This document shows, piece by piece, positions 1 through 10,941 of a stretch of 64,000 bases of DNA (within the stretch, counting starts at the first letter, position 1; every line of letters starts with the position of its first letter). This DNA is from Rhynchopus sp. YZ270_cl-10 (Eukaryota > Euglenozoa > Diplonemea > Diplonemida > Diplonemidae). The notes beneath the pieces were generated by a model. It ran no database searches. It was not told the DNA's origin and saw nothing but the letters and a program-made list of their open reading frames with translations. Both the position numbers and the translations under genes were made by a program. The stretch spans positions 496,001 to 560,000 of the forward strand of contig OZ037915.1 of assembly GCA_964035575.1 (NCBI GenBank). Reading direction: 5' to 3'.

Positions 1-346
1 ATTTTATGGGGTGGAGAACCCTGGTTGTGCTAATTTTTTTTGTCATGAGGAAGGCAGGTAGACCACAAAAAAAAAGGGGGGGGAAAGAAATACATAACAC
101 AGAAAATCAGTCGAAAGAAATGATTATTTTATGTACAGTGGAAACTGTACAAAATAAATAATGAAAAAACAACCCCCTTTTTTTTTTCTCTTCCGTTCAT
201 CGCTTGAAAAAAGAATACTCTTTCTTCATAGTTCTTGTTTTTACATTGATATCCACACATTCCCTAAAAAAACAATTTGGGTCACCTTTCCGTCAATTCT
301 ATCTTTAAAAAAAAAACCTTTTTACCCCCCCCATTGGAACTTCTCC
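1..346. other. 3' flank of the cyclase gene, no gene seen
   Basis: AT-rich DNA with A, T, G and C homopolymer runs. It lies just downstream of the minus-strand adenylyl cyclase stop. No coding segment with a recognisable product and no RNA gene is visible on either strand. Confidence 0.6.
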
Positions 347-2533
347 TCATGATTCCTCGTTCTGTTCTTTGAGTTGATAGACCCCGGTATCGTCATCCTT
401 CCCTTCCGGCAGCGTCAGGTATGTCATCAGCGCTGCATGAAGCGTGGCCCCAGCGGGCGGAGCGTAGAGGCAAAAGAGACTCTCCAGCTGTGCCCGCGTA
501 CAGAGTGTCCAGCTGTTGAAGACCACTGCCCCGAGGATTGTCATGTAGATCTGCTTGCGGGCGCCGACGTTGCCGTGGTGCACTGTCCCGCTTGCGAGAC
601 CGATGGCCTCGATGTGGTTGAGTGTTGAGAAGCGCGCCGCAAACCGGAGGGCCGTCTCTGCATGCGACGGTGCTTTCCTGCCTACGTTCCAAGCAATACA
701 CATCCGGTTTGCCAGCAACGCTACCGCCGTACCCCCACTCTGATCCAACCCAGTCTGCACCGCGTCCACCCCAGCACTCACATCTGACAATGTCCCCACA
801 TCCCCCAACCATATTTCAACGGTCCCTACCGTACACTTCGCCTTCTGCCCCGCCACCACTACGACATCTGAAAAGGATTGCTTCTTATCACCCAACGCAA
901 GAGGCGACGCAAACGCTGGCGACGTAAACACACCACCTCCATTTTGCCCCGGAGAGCCATGACTACTGCAGTAGGAGCTGCTATCACACCGCGTCATGGT
1001 ATACGCTGTCAAATAAAGATGCGAACTCCCGGCAGCCTCGTTAAGGGGCGTCCCTTTCCGCCCTGCGAGAGACATAGGCCATACAAAGGAAACCCACATC
1101 TCCGAGGATATCCCCTTTAGGCTCAACTTCTCAACAGAATGGACTGCGATGCTGTCATACTCTGTTACCCATAGGTCCAACGGAATCGCGACGGCGCCAG
1201 GAAGACATACACTTTCGAGGCGAGACGCAACGTTCACAGTATGCCCAAAATAGTCGGTCCGTCCGGTCATAGTGTTGGCCTCAAGGTTGACCGCTCCAGA
1301 GTTCACCCCAATTCGAAGGTTGAGGCCTCGATAGAGCGATCCCTGAACACTGCAGACGGGGACGTCAAGGAGTTGTGGGGGCCATTCTGCTGCGAAGAGG
1401 CCTTCATGCACGCTTAAGGCAAATCGAAGACCGGATTTGGTGCTTTCAAAGGCTACCATGAAGGCGTCGCCTATGGTCTTCACTTCGTAGCCTTGGTATT
1501 GGGAGATGACGTTTCGGATGAGGGAGTTGTGTGCGCGGAGGCCATGGCGCATTCCTTCTGGTGCAGTTTCCCAGACAGAGGTAGAGCAGCGGATGTCTGT
1601 AAACACTATGGTAACGTAGGCGCCAAGCTGTCCTGGGGCGGGAATTTGGGTGCGGAAAAAATCGGTCTCAGCGTCCTCTTCCTCCTCGTTCATTGCCTCA
1701 AAGAGCGCAGCCGGGAGAAACGGTTTGTACGCGCGGAGATTCCCCTCCATCTGCCTCAGAGCGAGAAACATCATGTCGGGGAGCTCCCCTTTGCTTGCTT
1801 CTAGCATATCTGCGACCGCGTCGACATCGTATCGTGCAAGCAACCGGGTAATCTCTTCTACTGTTGATATCGTACGTTCCATGGCATTTTGTTCTCGCTC
1901 AACCTGCTGCGCAAATCGTCTCGTAATGATAACGTCAATCACACAAACACATAACGGTTCCATACTCTCAGCCAATACCCCCATTATGCTGATTGAGCAA
2001 GGTATGGTCGCGCAGTTTGAAGCTTCAATCATGAGTTCCGTCCGATAAGACTGTGATGTAGTGATGACAGGGATATCCAGCAAGCCAAACCGAAAATGCC
2101 GTTCCAATCCCATCAACAACGTCCATCCTAGCACCAGAAGCACGGAGCGGGTCGCGAAGGAGTCGAGGCGGAACACCAAAAAAAAGTCGGTTACGAGAAC
2201 AAATAGGGCCCAGTTTTCACCAAAGGAGGATCGTGCGGTTATATCCAGGGTGGCAATGAAGAAGAGGTAAGCAGACCCATACGCCTTGAGCATATTCTCG
2301 GAGAAGTTGCGATGGGAAAGCACCGTGAACGCAGTGAAGATGCTGGTGAACATCACAACAAACGACACCAAAGCGGTCTGCGGCCGTTGCATCGAAATGG
2401 CGATATGCAGCAAGTGGCACAACACCAAGCACACACTCAAAACCAAAAGAATTTCACGTTGTCTCCGTGCATTAGCGGGGAGCACCCCGTTGAGGGAAAC
2501 AGCATTTCTGAAGATGGTGCGAAGTGCTGACAT
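347..2533 (-). CDS. Membrane-bound class III adenylyl cyclase with a degenerate second cyclase domain
   Basis: Predicted integral membrane enzyme making cAMP from ATP; 728 residues, UGA stop. Residues about 29-203 hold roughly six hydrophobic helices. A helical linker with a conserved-looking MRAYKPFLP-like stretch (about 266-275) follows. The catalytic domain spans about 303-480. Visible active-site residues are the metal aspartates D313 (VFTDI) and D356 (IGDAF), the adenine-selecting pair K352 and D427, and the transition-state pair N434 and R438. K plus D at the selectivity positions argues for ATP over GTP. Residues about 555-705 resemble a second cyclase fold (GLASGTVHHGNVGARK) but lack these residues, so this half looks regulatory. 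The domain resembles trypanosomatid-type cyclases, which I use for family only, not taxonomy. The start follows a long A/T tract; no intron is needed. Product confident; exact topology less so. Confidence 0.88.
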   Translation of the reverse strand: MSALRTIFRNAVSLNGVLPANARRQREILLVLSVCLVLCHLLHIAISMQRPQTALVSFVVMFTSIFTAFTVLSHRNFSENMLKAYGSAYLFFIATLDITARSSFGENWALFVLVTDFFLVFRLDSFATRSVLLVLGWTLLMGLERHFRFGLLDIPVITTSQSYRTELMIEASNCATIPCSISIMGVLAESMEPLCVCVIDVIITRRFAQQVEREQNAMERTISTVEEITRLLARYDVDAVADMLEASKGELPDMMFLALRQMEGNLRAYKPFLPAALFEAMNEEEEDAETDFFRTQIPAPGQLGAYVTIVFTDIRCSTSVWETAPEGMRHGLRAHNSLIRNVISQYQGYEVKTIGDAFMVAFESTKSGLRFALSVHEGLFAAEWPPQLLDVPVCSVQGSLYRGLNLRIGVNSGAVNLEANTMTGRTDYFGHTVNVASRLESVCLPGAVAIPLDLWVTEYDSIAVHSVEKLSLKGISSEMWVSFVWPMSLAGRKGTPLNEAAGSSHLYLTAYTMTRCDSSSYCSSHGSPGQNGGGVFTSPAFASPLALGDKKQSFSDVVVVAGQKAKCTVGTVEIWLGDVGTLSDVSAGVDAVQTGLDQSGGTAVALLANRMCIAWNVGRKAPSHAETALRFAARFSTLNHIEAIGLASGTVHHGNVGARKQIYMTILGAVVFNSWTLCTRAQLESLFCLYAPPAGATLHAALMTYLTLPEGKDDDTGVYQLKEQNEES

Positions 2534-2816
2534 TTTGAGGAAAGAAAAGGGAGCAAAAAAAGAGCCTCACCCCAAGAAGGTGTGTGAGAGCGTCAGCAGG
2601 GGAAGGCAAAAAGATGGTGTTTTTTTTTTTTTTTTGTGTAATAGTGGTGTCTGTGGATGAGGGCTATAATCTGAGTAAGGTAACCCACCTCGCAGACGGT
2701 GCCTCACTAAGTCAGCCTCCTAGCTGAGGCCAGAATTTTAAAAAGGTGTCATCGTGTCGTTCCCTCACACCCCCCCGCCCTTCTTGTAGTTGCTTGATTG
2801 GATGAAAGGGCTCGAC
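2534..2816. other. Divergent spacer between cyclase gene and tRNA gene
   Basis: 5' flank of the minus-strand cyclase gene and upstream side of the plus-strand tRNA gene. It contains A and T runs and a small GCCTCCTAGCTGAGGC inverted repeat near 2715-2730. No promoter motif can be named. Confidence 0.5.
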
Positions 2817-2888
2817 GCTCTCGTGGCCTAGTGGTTCAGGCACAGGTCTTATGAGCCTGGGGTCGCGGGTTCAAACCCCGCCGGGAGC
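2817..2888 (+). tRNA. tRNA with UAU anticodon (Ile, AUA codons), intronless
   Basis: A full cloverleaf can be drawn: acceptor stem GCTCTCG/CGGGAGC with one T-G pair, D arm GCCT/AGGC, anticodon stem CAGGT/GCCTG, a 7-base loop CTTATGA, a 5-base variable loop and T arm GCGGG/CCCGC around TTCAAAC. Internal promoter boxes are textbook: A box TGGCCTAGTGG at 2824-2834 and B box GGTTCAAACCC at 2868-2878. The anticodon reads UAU. Two oddities: position 37 is G, where AUA-reading tRNAs normally carry A, and no T4 terminator follows closely. CCA is not encoded. Confidence 0.82.
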
Positions 2889-3983
2889 AAAGCATGCGTT
2901 GACGCTTTCACACAAAAAAAAATACACTCAGGCGGGGAATGAATATCGACTTCAGTTATCTTCAGGCCAGGCCATTTGCAGGGGGTACTAGGTTTTGCTC
3001 GCATTGTATGACTATCGTAGAAATCAAAGAAATATCAAAATATAAAAAACAAAAAATCATTTTTTTCTCGTCGGGTGTGTGATAAGGAAGCATGGATGTA
3101 CAAAAAATACTTGAATAGAAAAAAGTACTCGAAAAATCAATCAAAAAAAAAAAATCCAGTACCGCAGTACTTTGTACATCTATGAGGAAAGAGACGTTAT
3201 GAAGAAAAAATAAAAAAAGCGCACTTCAGCGCGCTTTTCTTCTGGCCAACAGGAAAAAAAAAAAGCCTCAAGCCTTGCATTTCCTTAGTTCGGTGGTGCA
3301 GTTTCTTTCAAGGGTTTTATTCTTACTTTTGATAATCTGTTTAGTGTAGCTGTAGCTGCTATGCAGACAGTTTTTTTGGTGATCGAACGTAAAAAGAAAA
3401 TGTTTTTTTCTTCCACCTGATTTTCCCTGAAAGTTGGTGGTGTTTAGTGGAGTTTGGGGAGTTTTTTACACCCCCCAAACTCCACCAAAATTTCAGGCAA
3501 AATTCAGGTGATTTTTTATTATACAAAGACTTCAGAAAGGCTTTTTACGGAAAAACATCATTATTGCTTTTTTTTGAAAATTTGGTTGTAGTGTAGCCAC
3601 CCTAGAGTGTGCTCCACTATATTGCTTTTTTATTTTGCGTGGTTGTTTTATTTTTTTTTTTTTTTTGAAAAATTGTTGGAATAGTGTAGTTGCCACATTG
3701 TGCAAGCTCCACTGTCATTTTCTTCTTACGATTGTAAGACCGGGGGGGGGGAACGTAGGAGTAGCACATAAATGCCCATCAAAGCAGTTCTGGCTAAGGG
3801 GAGAACAAAAAAAAGAGGGAAATAATAACGAGGGTTTTTATTCACTAACAATCCACGTATACCCAACGTTCAGAAGAGATAACCCATTCACGTTGGGGGG
3901 GGGGGGGGGGGGGAAGCTAAAATCGAATAAAAGCGGGGGTAAGAACAACGTTTCCTAGAAACAAAAAACAAAACAAAAAATTA
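2889..3983. other. Intergenic repeats, no gene
   Basis: Spacer between the tRNA gene and the 3' end of the CLU gene. It contains the short hairpin AAGCGCACTTCAGCGCGCTT near 3218, a palindromic repeat at 3414-3510, and two interspersed motifs. These are 'GTGTAGCCACCCTAGAGTGTG' type at about 3580-3622 and 'AATAGTGTAGTTGCC' type at about 3667-3718; both recur elsewhere in the window. A G18 run lies near 3896-3914. Short open frames here have homopolymer-derived composition and no recognisable product. Confidence 0.6.
3414..3510. repeat. 97-bp palindromic repeat (MITE-like), copy 1
   Basis: Outer arms CACCTGATTTTCCCTGAAA and TTTCAGGCAAAATTCAGGTG are inverted, and inner arms TGGAGTTTGGGG/CCCCAAACTCCA continue the hairpin. 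Copies with the same CACCTGATTTT-like ends occur at 33329-33396 and 33745-33832. Confidence 0.7.
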
Positions 3984-6900
3984 TTAACGCTTCTTGAACG
4001 GTATTCTCTGCTGCGGCGCGAGAGGCTTCGTGGCACCCCCAGGGAGGCCTGTGGGGCGGCTGCCGGCACCTTCGATCGCACCGCTCTTCTCGTTCTTCCG
4101 CCTCTCGACAGCATAGCGGACCCAGTACCGGTACCTGAGAAAGTGTATATCGGGTGGGGTGGGGTGGGGTTACCTTAAGAACATCTCTGAGAACATAACA
4201 TCGCCTTTAGAATGTTCGGGGAATTTGTTTTGTTTCAATTGAATTTTACCACGTGACATTTACCATACGTATAGGCGCGGAGAGGACCGTATACACGCCT
4301 GTACGTGGCCTGTACGCGGGTTCAAAATCAGATGGTTCTAAAGCATTTAAAAACACCAACTATGTCAACATATAACCATACCATGACTCCGCATCCCTCA
4401 CCTGCGAATCACCATCCCCCAGCGCGCTTGAGTACAAATCCAAGGCACGCTTTTGATTGTCCACAGCCTTGTCGAGGTCGCCCTGAGGCCCTATGATCAT
4501 CGCCAGATGTTGGTGGCACGCTGCGAGCGACAGCACCGTCGCCTCACCCCCCGCCTTCGCCTTCTCCATAGCATATTGCAAAACGTGCAGCGCCTTGTCG
4601 CAGTTCTCTGTCTCATGCAAGAAGGAGACCAACGTTAGCAACACCTCTAACGCCACGTCGCCGCACAATACCCTCGAGAGGTACACCGCACGCAACAGAT
4701 ATAAATACGCAGCCTGAGGACGACCTGAGAGATGCGCCAGCATCCCCATCATCTTCAACAGCGGGACCATATTGCCGTGCGTCGGCCCTGATAAACGCCG
4801 TGCTGTGATCAACGCCTTGCAATGGTCTTGGATCGCGGTGTCCAGGTCGTTCAGGCTGAGCATCACCTTAGCTACCGCTTGGAAGCAGAGCGTGGTTTCG
4901 TAGCATACCGCCCCGGCAATTTGGTTTGCATGGTTCAAGGCATTGTGGATACGACGTGCCATGACCTCCGGGTCTTCATGGTGGCAGTGGTCGAGAAGGC
5001 CTTCGACCACTTCATAGCGTGGTGCATGGTAGTGAAGAATCGGGGAGATGTCAAGAATGTCATCCGCTTCAATACAGTTGTGTTCTTCAAAGAGATAGAC
5101 CCTTTGTTTAATACACAGTCCCACCTTACTACATATCGCACGAAGCAGAACAAACCGTGAAACCACAGAGGATTCCATAAAATCGGGCTTCAAATCAAAC
5201 TTAAATTTGTCCAGCACCGCCACTCTCACCCATGCATTAGGGAGGGAAGCGTCATGCGGAGTTATCTTCTCCATTTTTTCTTCAATCTCCTTTGCCAACG
5301 CAGACTTCATCGAAGGCAACGGATTGCCTTCCAACCAATCATATCCAGTACAGTTCGGTGTCGCAGACGTAGCGGGTTCTGAAGGCTGCGGGGGTTCTTT
5401 TTCCTCCACCTTTTTCCCCTTCTTCTTCTTCTTCTTTTTGGAGGAGCACGAAGAGGAGGAGGTGTTGGTTGGTGGTGACGCTCCCTTTGCGGAGAGAAGA
5501 GCGGAAAGCTCAGAGGCGATTGGTGTACTGATATCTTCTAGGGTATGGCGTACCATGGTTTCGCGGAGACGGTGGCGGACGACCCGAGCAATCATATCGG
5601 TGATAAGAAGTTTGCGGATTGGGGCAGCGTTTTCAGGGAGAAGGTCGGCAACGATTCCGAGATATCTCATGTTGACTCCGTGTTCATGAAAAATGTCTGA
5701 TAACGATTCGGTATCAATGATATCCATTTTGAGCAGTTCATCCCGCAAAATGATCACCTTAGAACGCAAAAAGTCTGCAACCTCCACCAAAATAGCTTCA
5801 TCCTCCTTCATCTCCTCCTCCCCCGCCACATGCCCCATTTCAGAGGTGTACGACTGTACATCGGTGTTGAAAAGAACCGGAGGGTTTTCAATTTCATATT
5901 GCCTCAGCATCTCTGCCTCCAAAAACGTCTCCCCCAGCTCACTAATGATCTTAGGAGGGCTCGCAGGGTGGCGGTTGGAATCCTTTTCGGCGAGACTCTT
6001 TTCTTGGACCTTCTGTTTAATGTCTGCGCGGAGTTTGTCGTAGGCAGGACCCACCCGCTTTTTTTTGAGAAATTCATCGCGAAGCTCGATGCGGATAAAA
6101 GCCAGCGGATTTTCCGGAAAGTTAACATCGCGGGGGAAGAGCTTCGAACATTCTAGGAGGTAGTGCCGGCCGTCTGTCGAAAGCATTGCCTTCACATCAG
6201 TGCTGAGACCAATCTGCACCTCCGTCCCAAATTTGTCCTTCATTGTATGAGCTTTGAGGTGCAACTGACGTCCCAGCTCGGAACACTTCTTTTCCACTTC
6301 TTCATCGCGAATGAACGCTCCTGAATCGTCCTCGGATATTCCTAGGACTTGCGGCGACCCACTTCTCCCATCAACCCGAATCACCAGAAACCCTGGTACA
6401 AGCGTCTGACACAACATCCTCCGCCCTTTATAATCAACGATAACTGTATTAACCGTCGCGAGACTGGTCTGCGCCCTTCGGATTGCGGCAATACCGTGTA
6501 GGTCTTGCTTGGCAAGAACCCTCGCTGCGTTGTCTCCACCCATGCTTGCCAGCGCACCACGAGTGTCTTGCTGTGGAGGGGGGGTGGTAGATGGGGGGAT
6601 TGTTGTCGTATGCATACCAGAGCCTGAGAGATAAAGACATTGTTCACGACGTAGACCCAGGTCTCCGGGGGTTCCTGCGGGTTGATTGGGGAGATCTGAG
6701 AGTCGACAACCATTATCGCAGTGCGTGTTGAAAACTCAACGAATTCTGTGTGCAGGCGGGACAGACGACGTTCTTTTGCGAGTTTGTCTTCATAGAGCTC
6801 GGAGGGCATTTCTAAGGCAAGTTGGATTTCATCATTCCAGGTGCGGATAGGTGAGTGTACATCGGTGACTGCAGGGGAGCCTTCGGCGGAGCGTAAAATG

Positions 6901-8427
6901 GAGGTTCCGTTGGGCATGGTGCGCGACTCAGGGGGTTCCATCCAATGCGGGAAGGTAGGTGTCAGCATGGGTCCTGTTTCATATGGGTGCAGCGAGGCGC
7001 GGATACGCAGTAATTCGCACGTCTTCTGCGAAAACTTTGGGTTGAGCTGGAAGAGCAGCCCCATCAGCGTCTCAGAGTGGCACGCCTTTGTGCTGTGCGG
7101 CTGTGGGTTGAACTCATGCTTGGTCTTCGAAGCGTTCACAAAGAACCCTGTTGGTGTTGCAGTCACCTGATACAAAGGTGTGTTCGTGAACTGCACATCT
7201 AAGTAGGCAAGGTCCCCCTGCAGCCGTCTGTGCCGTGGGGGAGGGTTCGCGCCGGACCAAAGTAAGGAAACCTGCGGGGTGACAGCGTATTTGACAGAGG
7301 GGGTCTGGTTCATCATGTCATAGAAGGCCTCAAGGGTCACGTCCTTGTCGAAGTCCTCGGCGCAGCTGAAGTTGCCAGCGTCAGGGAGTTCTGTGGAGCC
7401 CTTTCTCGCGTAGGTTTGTTCGATCTGTAGGGTGAGGGGTGGTGGGAAATAGTCAAAAAAAAAACTCTTCCTTTTTTTAGATAGATATTCAGTAAAAAGA
7501 AACGAAAACAAGGGAAAAAAGAGAGAAAGTTTTTTCGTTGATCGCTCGAATTAGTGTCCCTGAGTGAATGAATCTGGGGAGTAATTCGGCAAGCACTATC
7601 CAAAAACAGAGTTTTATTTTTATATGACGATTCTCGTATATTCAAAAAAAAATTGTGTAAAAGTGTAATGTGATATGGTAGTGGTGGTGGTTTCCTCCCC
7701 CATACCAATTTCTTTTCCTGCTGGAAGGTGAACCCGACGGAGTGGTTGCAGTTCGGGTCGATCGAGTATTCGACAGAGTGCAGCGCTGCCTGGTAGGACC
7801 CTCGGTATGTCCCGTCGGTGCTGTCCATTAGCGACTTCAGCTGTGGGAGGGGAAATGTAATAAAAAAAGAGTTAAAAGTGCAAACGCCTGAAAAAAACAA
7901 AAAAGTTTAAGATGAACCTCTCAAACAACGTTTGTCTGGGATGTCAAATCCCCAGACGGTGTTCGTAATTTTGGTACTACGTGAAAATGGAAACTCTTTA
8001 CAAAGATGACCACAAAAAAACATACCTCTGGCCCCATGAGTTTGTGAAAGGAAGGGTAGGAGCGCTGCTGCGAGGCGCTTGGTGTGAAGTGCGGGCGGGA
8101 GAGTGTTACGGAGACCATCATCTCGTCTAGGGGGACGACAACGAGCTCTTGTGTGTGCGCCACGTGGTAGCGCAGGTCTTTGTCGTCGTAGCGGCGGAAC
8201 CGCATGGTGAAGGTGTCGCCCTGCACCGTGCCTGCGAAGGTGTCGTGCTCGTGCAGCACGCTCCCGTCTTCACGTAGGAGATCGAACGAAGTAATATAGC
8301 ACGACTCAATGGACTCCGCCACCACCTGCTTCACATCCAGCACCGTCTCATGCAGGTGCACATCAAAGCTTGTGATCATCCCCGTCAGCAGCACCACCTT
8401 GATCTCCACCTCCTGAGACTCATCCAT
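3984..8427 (-). CDS. CLU/CLUH (clustered mitochondria) family protein, five exons
   Basis: Exons on the minus strand: 8427-8026, 7840-7706, 7424-6618, 6570-4382, 4134-3984. Introns of 185, 281, 47 and 247 nt all start GTATG and end CAG. The first three are phase 0 and the last is phase 2, giving 1227 residues. Residues 1-80 form the beta-grasp CLU_N domain. Residues about 180-600 form the Clu domain, matching human CLUH at NPPPRHRRLQGDL, GFFVN, CHSETL and the DGRHYLLE segment. About 780-850 match the HGVNMRYLG...RVVRH central block, and TPR-like repeats run about 1010-1180. The last exon supplies a basic tail after ESWYRYWVRYAVERR. CLU proteins bind mRNAs for nuclear-encoded mitochondrial proteins and affect mitochondrial distribution. 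An in-frame upstream ATG at 8613 would add 62 unlike residues, so I prefer 8427. Without the last splice the frame would stop at 4360. Confidence 0.9.
4273..4336. repeat. Palindromic-repeat relative inside CLU intron 4
   Basis: Read on the minus strand, about 39 bases (GGCCACGTACAGGCGTGTAT onward) match the core of the palindromic repeat at 33745-33832 with a few differences, and AAAATCAG-type end sequence lies beside it. It sits wholly within the 247-nt last intron of the CLU gene, so that intron probably contains an old MITE insertion. Confidence 0.6.
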
Positions 8428-9037
8428 TTTTTTTTTTGTCTCAAATGATATACTTTTTCTGTGAAAGAAGAAATGTTGAAATACAAAACCATCCCATTTC
8501 GTGGTGTTACATCTGATATGTACCCCCCGCTTCCACTCATCCAGCCAGAGAATGGGGATCATTGCGCGGTAATTGGGTGATGTAGGGTCCAGTTGGGGTC
8601 TTCTGCCAGTCACATCCTTTGATAGATGACCTAGTGTTTGTCATGTCTTGACCTGAACCGTGCTGAGACACTCACCCTGAACAGATCAGAATAGAAGGAT
8701 AAAATGGAAGTTGGGAAGTAAAAAAAAAAGGGGAGGCGGGGGGGTGCTATATTTTGGCTCGTGCCTCTGTGAACGCAAGGAGAAAGAAAAGAGAAGTTGA
8801 ATGTGCGAACGCCTCACCGTTCATCGGCGGACGGAAGCAAAGAAAGAAAAAAAGAAAGAAAAGTTTATAAGATGATCCTAAGCCTCTCGTGCTTAGTCAC
8901 CTTAAGAAAAGTACCCCCCCGGAAGAGAACATAGAAAGAGAGAGAGAGCAAAGTTGGGTTTTTTGTGCCGGGAGTAAAAGAAACCACAGCACGCTTGACA
9001 AATAACATGAATAGAATAAAAAAAATAAAAAAAATAA
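8428..9037. other. 5' flank of CLU gene with short interspersed motifs
   Basis: Contains 'GAAGTTGAATGTGCGAACGC' type sequence (about 8790-8832, also at 60275 and 55340) followed by the hairpin motif at 8863-8903. No gene is visible. The open frame extending the CLU N-terminus upstream of 8427 looks non-coding. Confidence 0.55.
8863..8903 (+). repeat. Hairpin-GTCACC motif, copy a
   Basis: GTTTATAAGATGATCC followed by the stem-loop CTAAGC-CTCTCGT-GCTTAG and then TCACC. Eight related copies occur in the window, all on the plus strand; this one and 34872-34912 are nearly identical. Confidence 0.7.
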
Positions 9038-9906
9038 ATCAGTCCTATTCGTGGTCCTTTACCCCCCCCCCTTTGGGTCGGTGAACCGGAAATTTTGGAA
9101 ATAGGGGGGTAAAATAAGGGGGGGGGGGTAAAGGAGGGGGTAAGGGGGGGGGGGGGGGTAAAGGACCATGTTATGGGTTTGGTCACGTTTTTGGTAGGGA
9201 AGGGGGGACATTTTCCAACACCGTGGGGTGAAATTTTGCACAACACAGTGTGACGACACATGATCTAATGATAAATATATCGTCTGAAAAAAATTCCTCA
9301 CCTCCTTGCGACATCGCAAGTAGTCATGACTCATGCAAATCCACAGCATCCACATCATCTTTCTGCCCGTGCCTGTACCATGACTGGTCAGGGATGACGA
9401 GGGATCACGATGTTGCCTCAGATTCCGTGAGGTGTCCCAAACGTATCGCCCACGCAGCACAAACGTACCCACTTGCACCCATATACCTGCACACGCGATG
9501 CAAAACAGGAGTGAAGGATTATTTGCACTTTACCCCTTTCCTCATTTCGAGCTTGTCTCCAGCTTCATATCAGACGAGTCCTACAGTCTACGGATGTACG
9601 ACCCGCTGAACACATCAGCCCCTCCCAGCAAACCATCAAACAAAACAAGTGTGCGCTGCATTATGAAATTATTACCCTATAATTACACGCCGGGTGGTGT
9701 GGTAATTACCCAAAAATTGCCTGGTGGCTGGTACTTTACCCCCCTCAGGGGGGTAAAGTACCAGCCACACAGGGTATTATAAGGGGGGGGGGTAAAGGAC
9801 CATGTTATTTTGGGCTGAACCGTTTTTTTCTGAAAAAGGGGGTAAAATAAGGGGGGGGGGGGGTAAAGGAAGGGGGGGGGGGTAAAGGACCACGAATAGG
9901 ACTGAT
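9038..9906 (+). mobile_element. Non-autonomous TIR element with G/C tracts, copy A
   Basis: The ends are inverted repeats of about 33 bases starting ATCAGTCCTATTCGTGGTCC and ending with its complement. Each is followed inward by TTTACCCCCCC-type tracts, then more GGGGTAAA/TTTACCCC blocks. A nested inverted repeat (TGGCTGGTACTTTACCCCCC and complement) lies at about 9723-9768. The core (about 9250-9660) is unique sequence without a credible protein. A second copy in inverted orientation is at 29987-30918. No convincing target duplication beyond possibly AT. Family not identified. Confidence 0.85.
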
Positions 9907-10510
9907 GTAAAATTGTGATGAAATGCGCTACCACACATACACCTCAAAAAAGAAGTTTTTTTTTTGAGATTTTTGAAATAAACATTGCCTTGGTGCACTC
10001 CAAAACTATCCCGTTTTCCTTTTTTTCTTTTTTCTCTTTCCTTTGAAACTTTGGTTGTATTAGTGTAGCCACCCTAGAATGTGCTCCACTTATTTCCTTT
10101 TTTCGGTCAGGTAAGGAAAGCTTTAAAAAAAAAGCCCTCTCATTTTTGCTTCCCGCTTCGCCGCTCGCGGTGACCTGCCTCAAAACTCACATTGCCAGCG
10201 AGGTAAGATAAGAAAAATTCATACAATTTCCATTTCAAAGAGAAATCACACAAAGGACAAAAAAAAAAACACAGCCCAAGACAAAAAGAAAGGACACAGT
10301 ACGATTCCCCGACGATGCAGAGAAAGACATCTTTTTCTAGTGTACACACCACCCGGTCCACTATACGCTACTCTGCGGCGGCTATCCGCTCTTTTATTTG
10401 ACCCTCTCTGGAGTAGGAAAACTCCAGAAAGAAAAAATTCATACAATTTCAAATAAAAATTTGAAAGCATTAGGGAAGTGTATAAAACAACAACAACAAC
10501 AACCCATCTT
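9907..10510. other. Intergenic, interspersed motifs only
   Basis: Contains a copy of the 'TAGTGTAGCCACCCTAGAATG' motif (about 10049-10091), two direct repeats of AAATTCATACAATTTC (about 10213 and 10436) and a short CAA microsatellite at about 10488-10503. No gene seen. Confidence 0.5.
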
Positions 10511-10941
10511 CATGGATGTCCAAAGTACTTGAAGTATATCAAGTACTTGATCCCCCAAAAAACCCAATACTTGATACTTGAAGTACTTGACACCCTATTT
10601 TTTTTTTCTCGTACTTTTTTACTTGTTTTCTCTCTGTCAAGTACTTTTTTTACAAAAAAAACGTCAAGTACTTGATCAAGTACAAAAAAAGTGGGTACTT
10701 GATCAAGTACTTGAACGTTTTTTTTCGAAAACAAGTACTTGACAGACCCTGTCAGAGGGTAAAAAAGTAAAAAAGTACGAGAAAAAAAAATAGGGGGTCA
10801 AGTACTTGATTTTTGTCAAGTACTTGATCAGTCTTCAAGTACGTGACTGTCATTTTGAGAGGAAAAAAAAGGGGGGGGTCAAGTACTTCAAGTGCCATAA
10901 AAAATCAGAAAAAAGTACTTCAAGTACTTTGGACATCCATG
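10511..10941. mobile_element. 431-bp MITE rich in AAGTACTTGA palindromes
   Basis: Terminal inverted repeats of about 24 bases begin CATGGATGTCCAAAGTACTT and end with its complement. The element is flanked on both sides by CATCTT (10505-10510 and 10942-10947), a probable 6-bp target duplication. The interior is packed with the palindrome CAAGTACTTG in several spacings and with internal inverted segments such as the TTTTCTCGTAC/GTACGAGAAAA pair. It has no coding capacity. Confidence 0.82.

Noticed and set aside
8428-8613. Upstream ATG at 8613 for the CLU gene
   Set aside because: The 62 extra residues do not resemble any CLU N-terminus and end in a poly-A encoded Lys run just before the better start at 8427.
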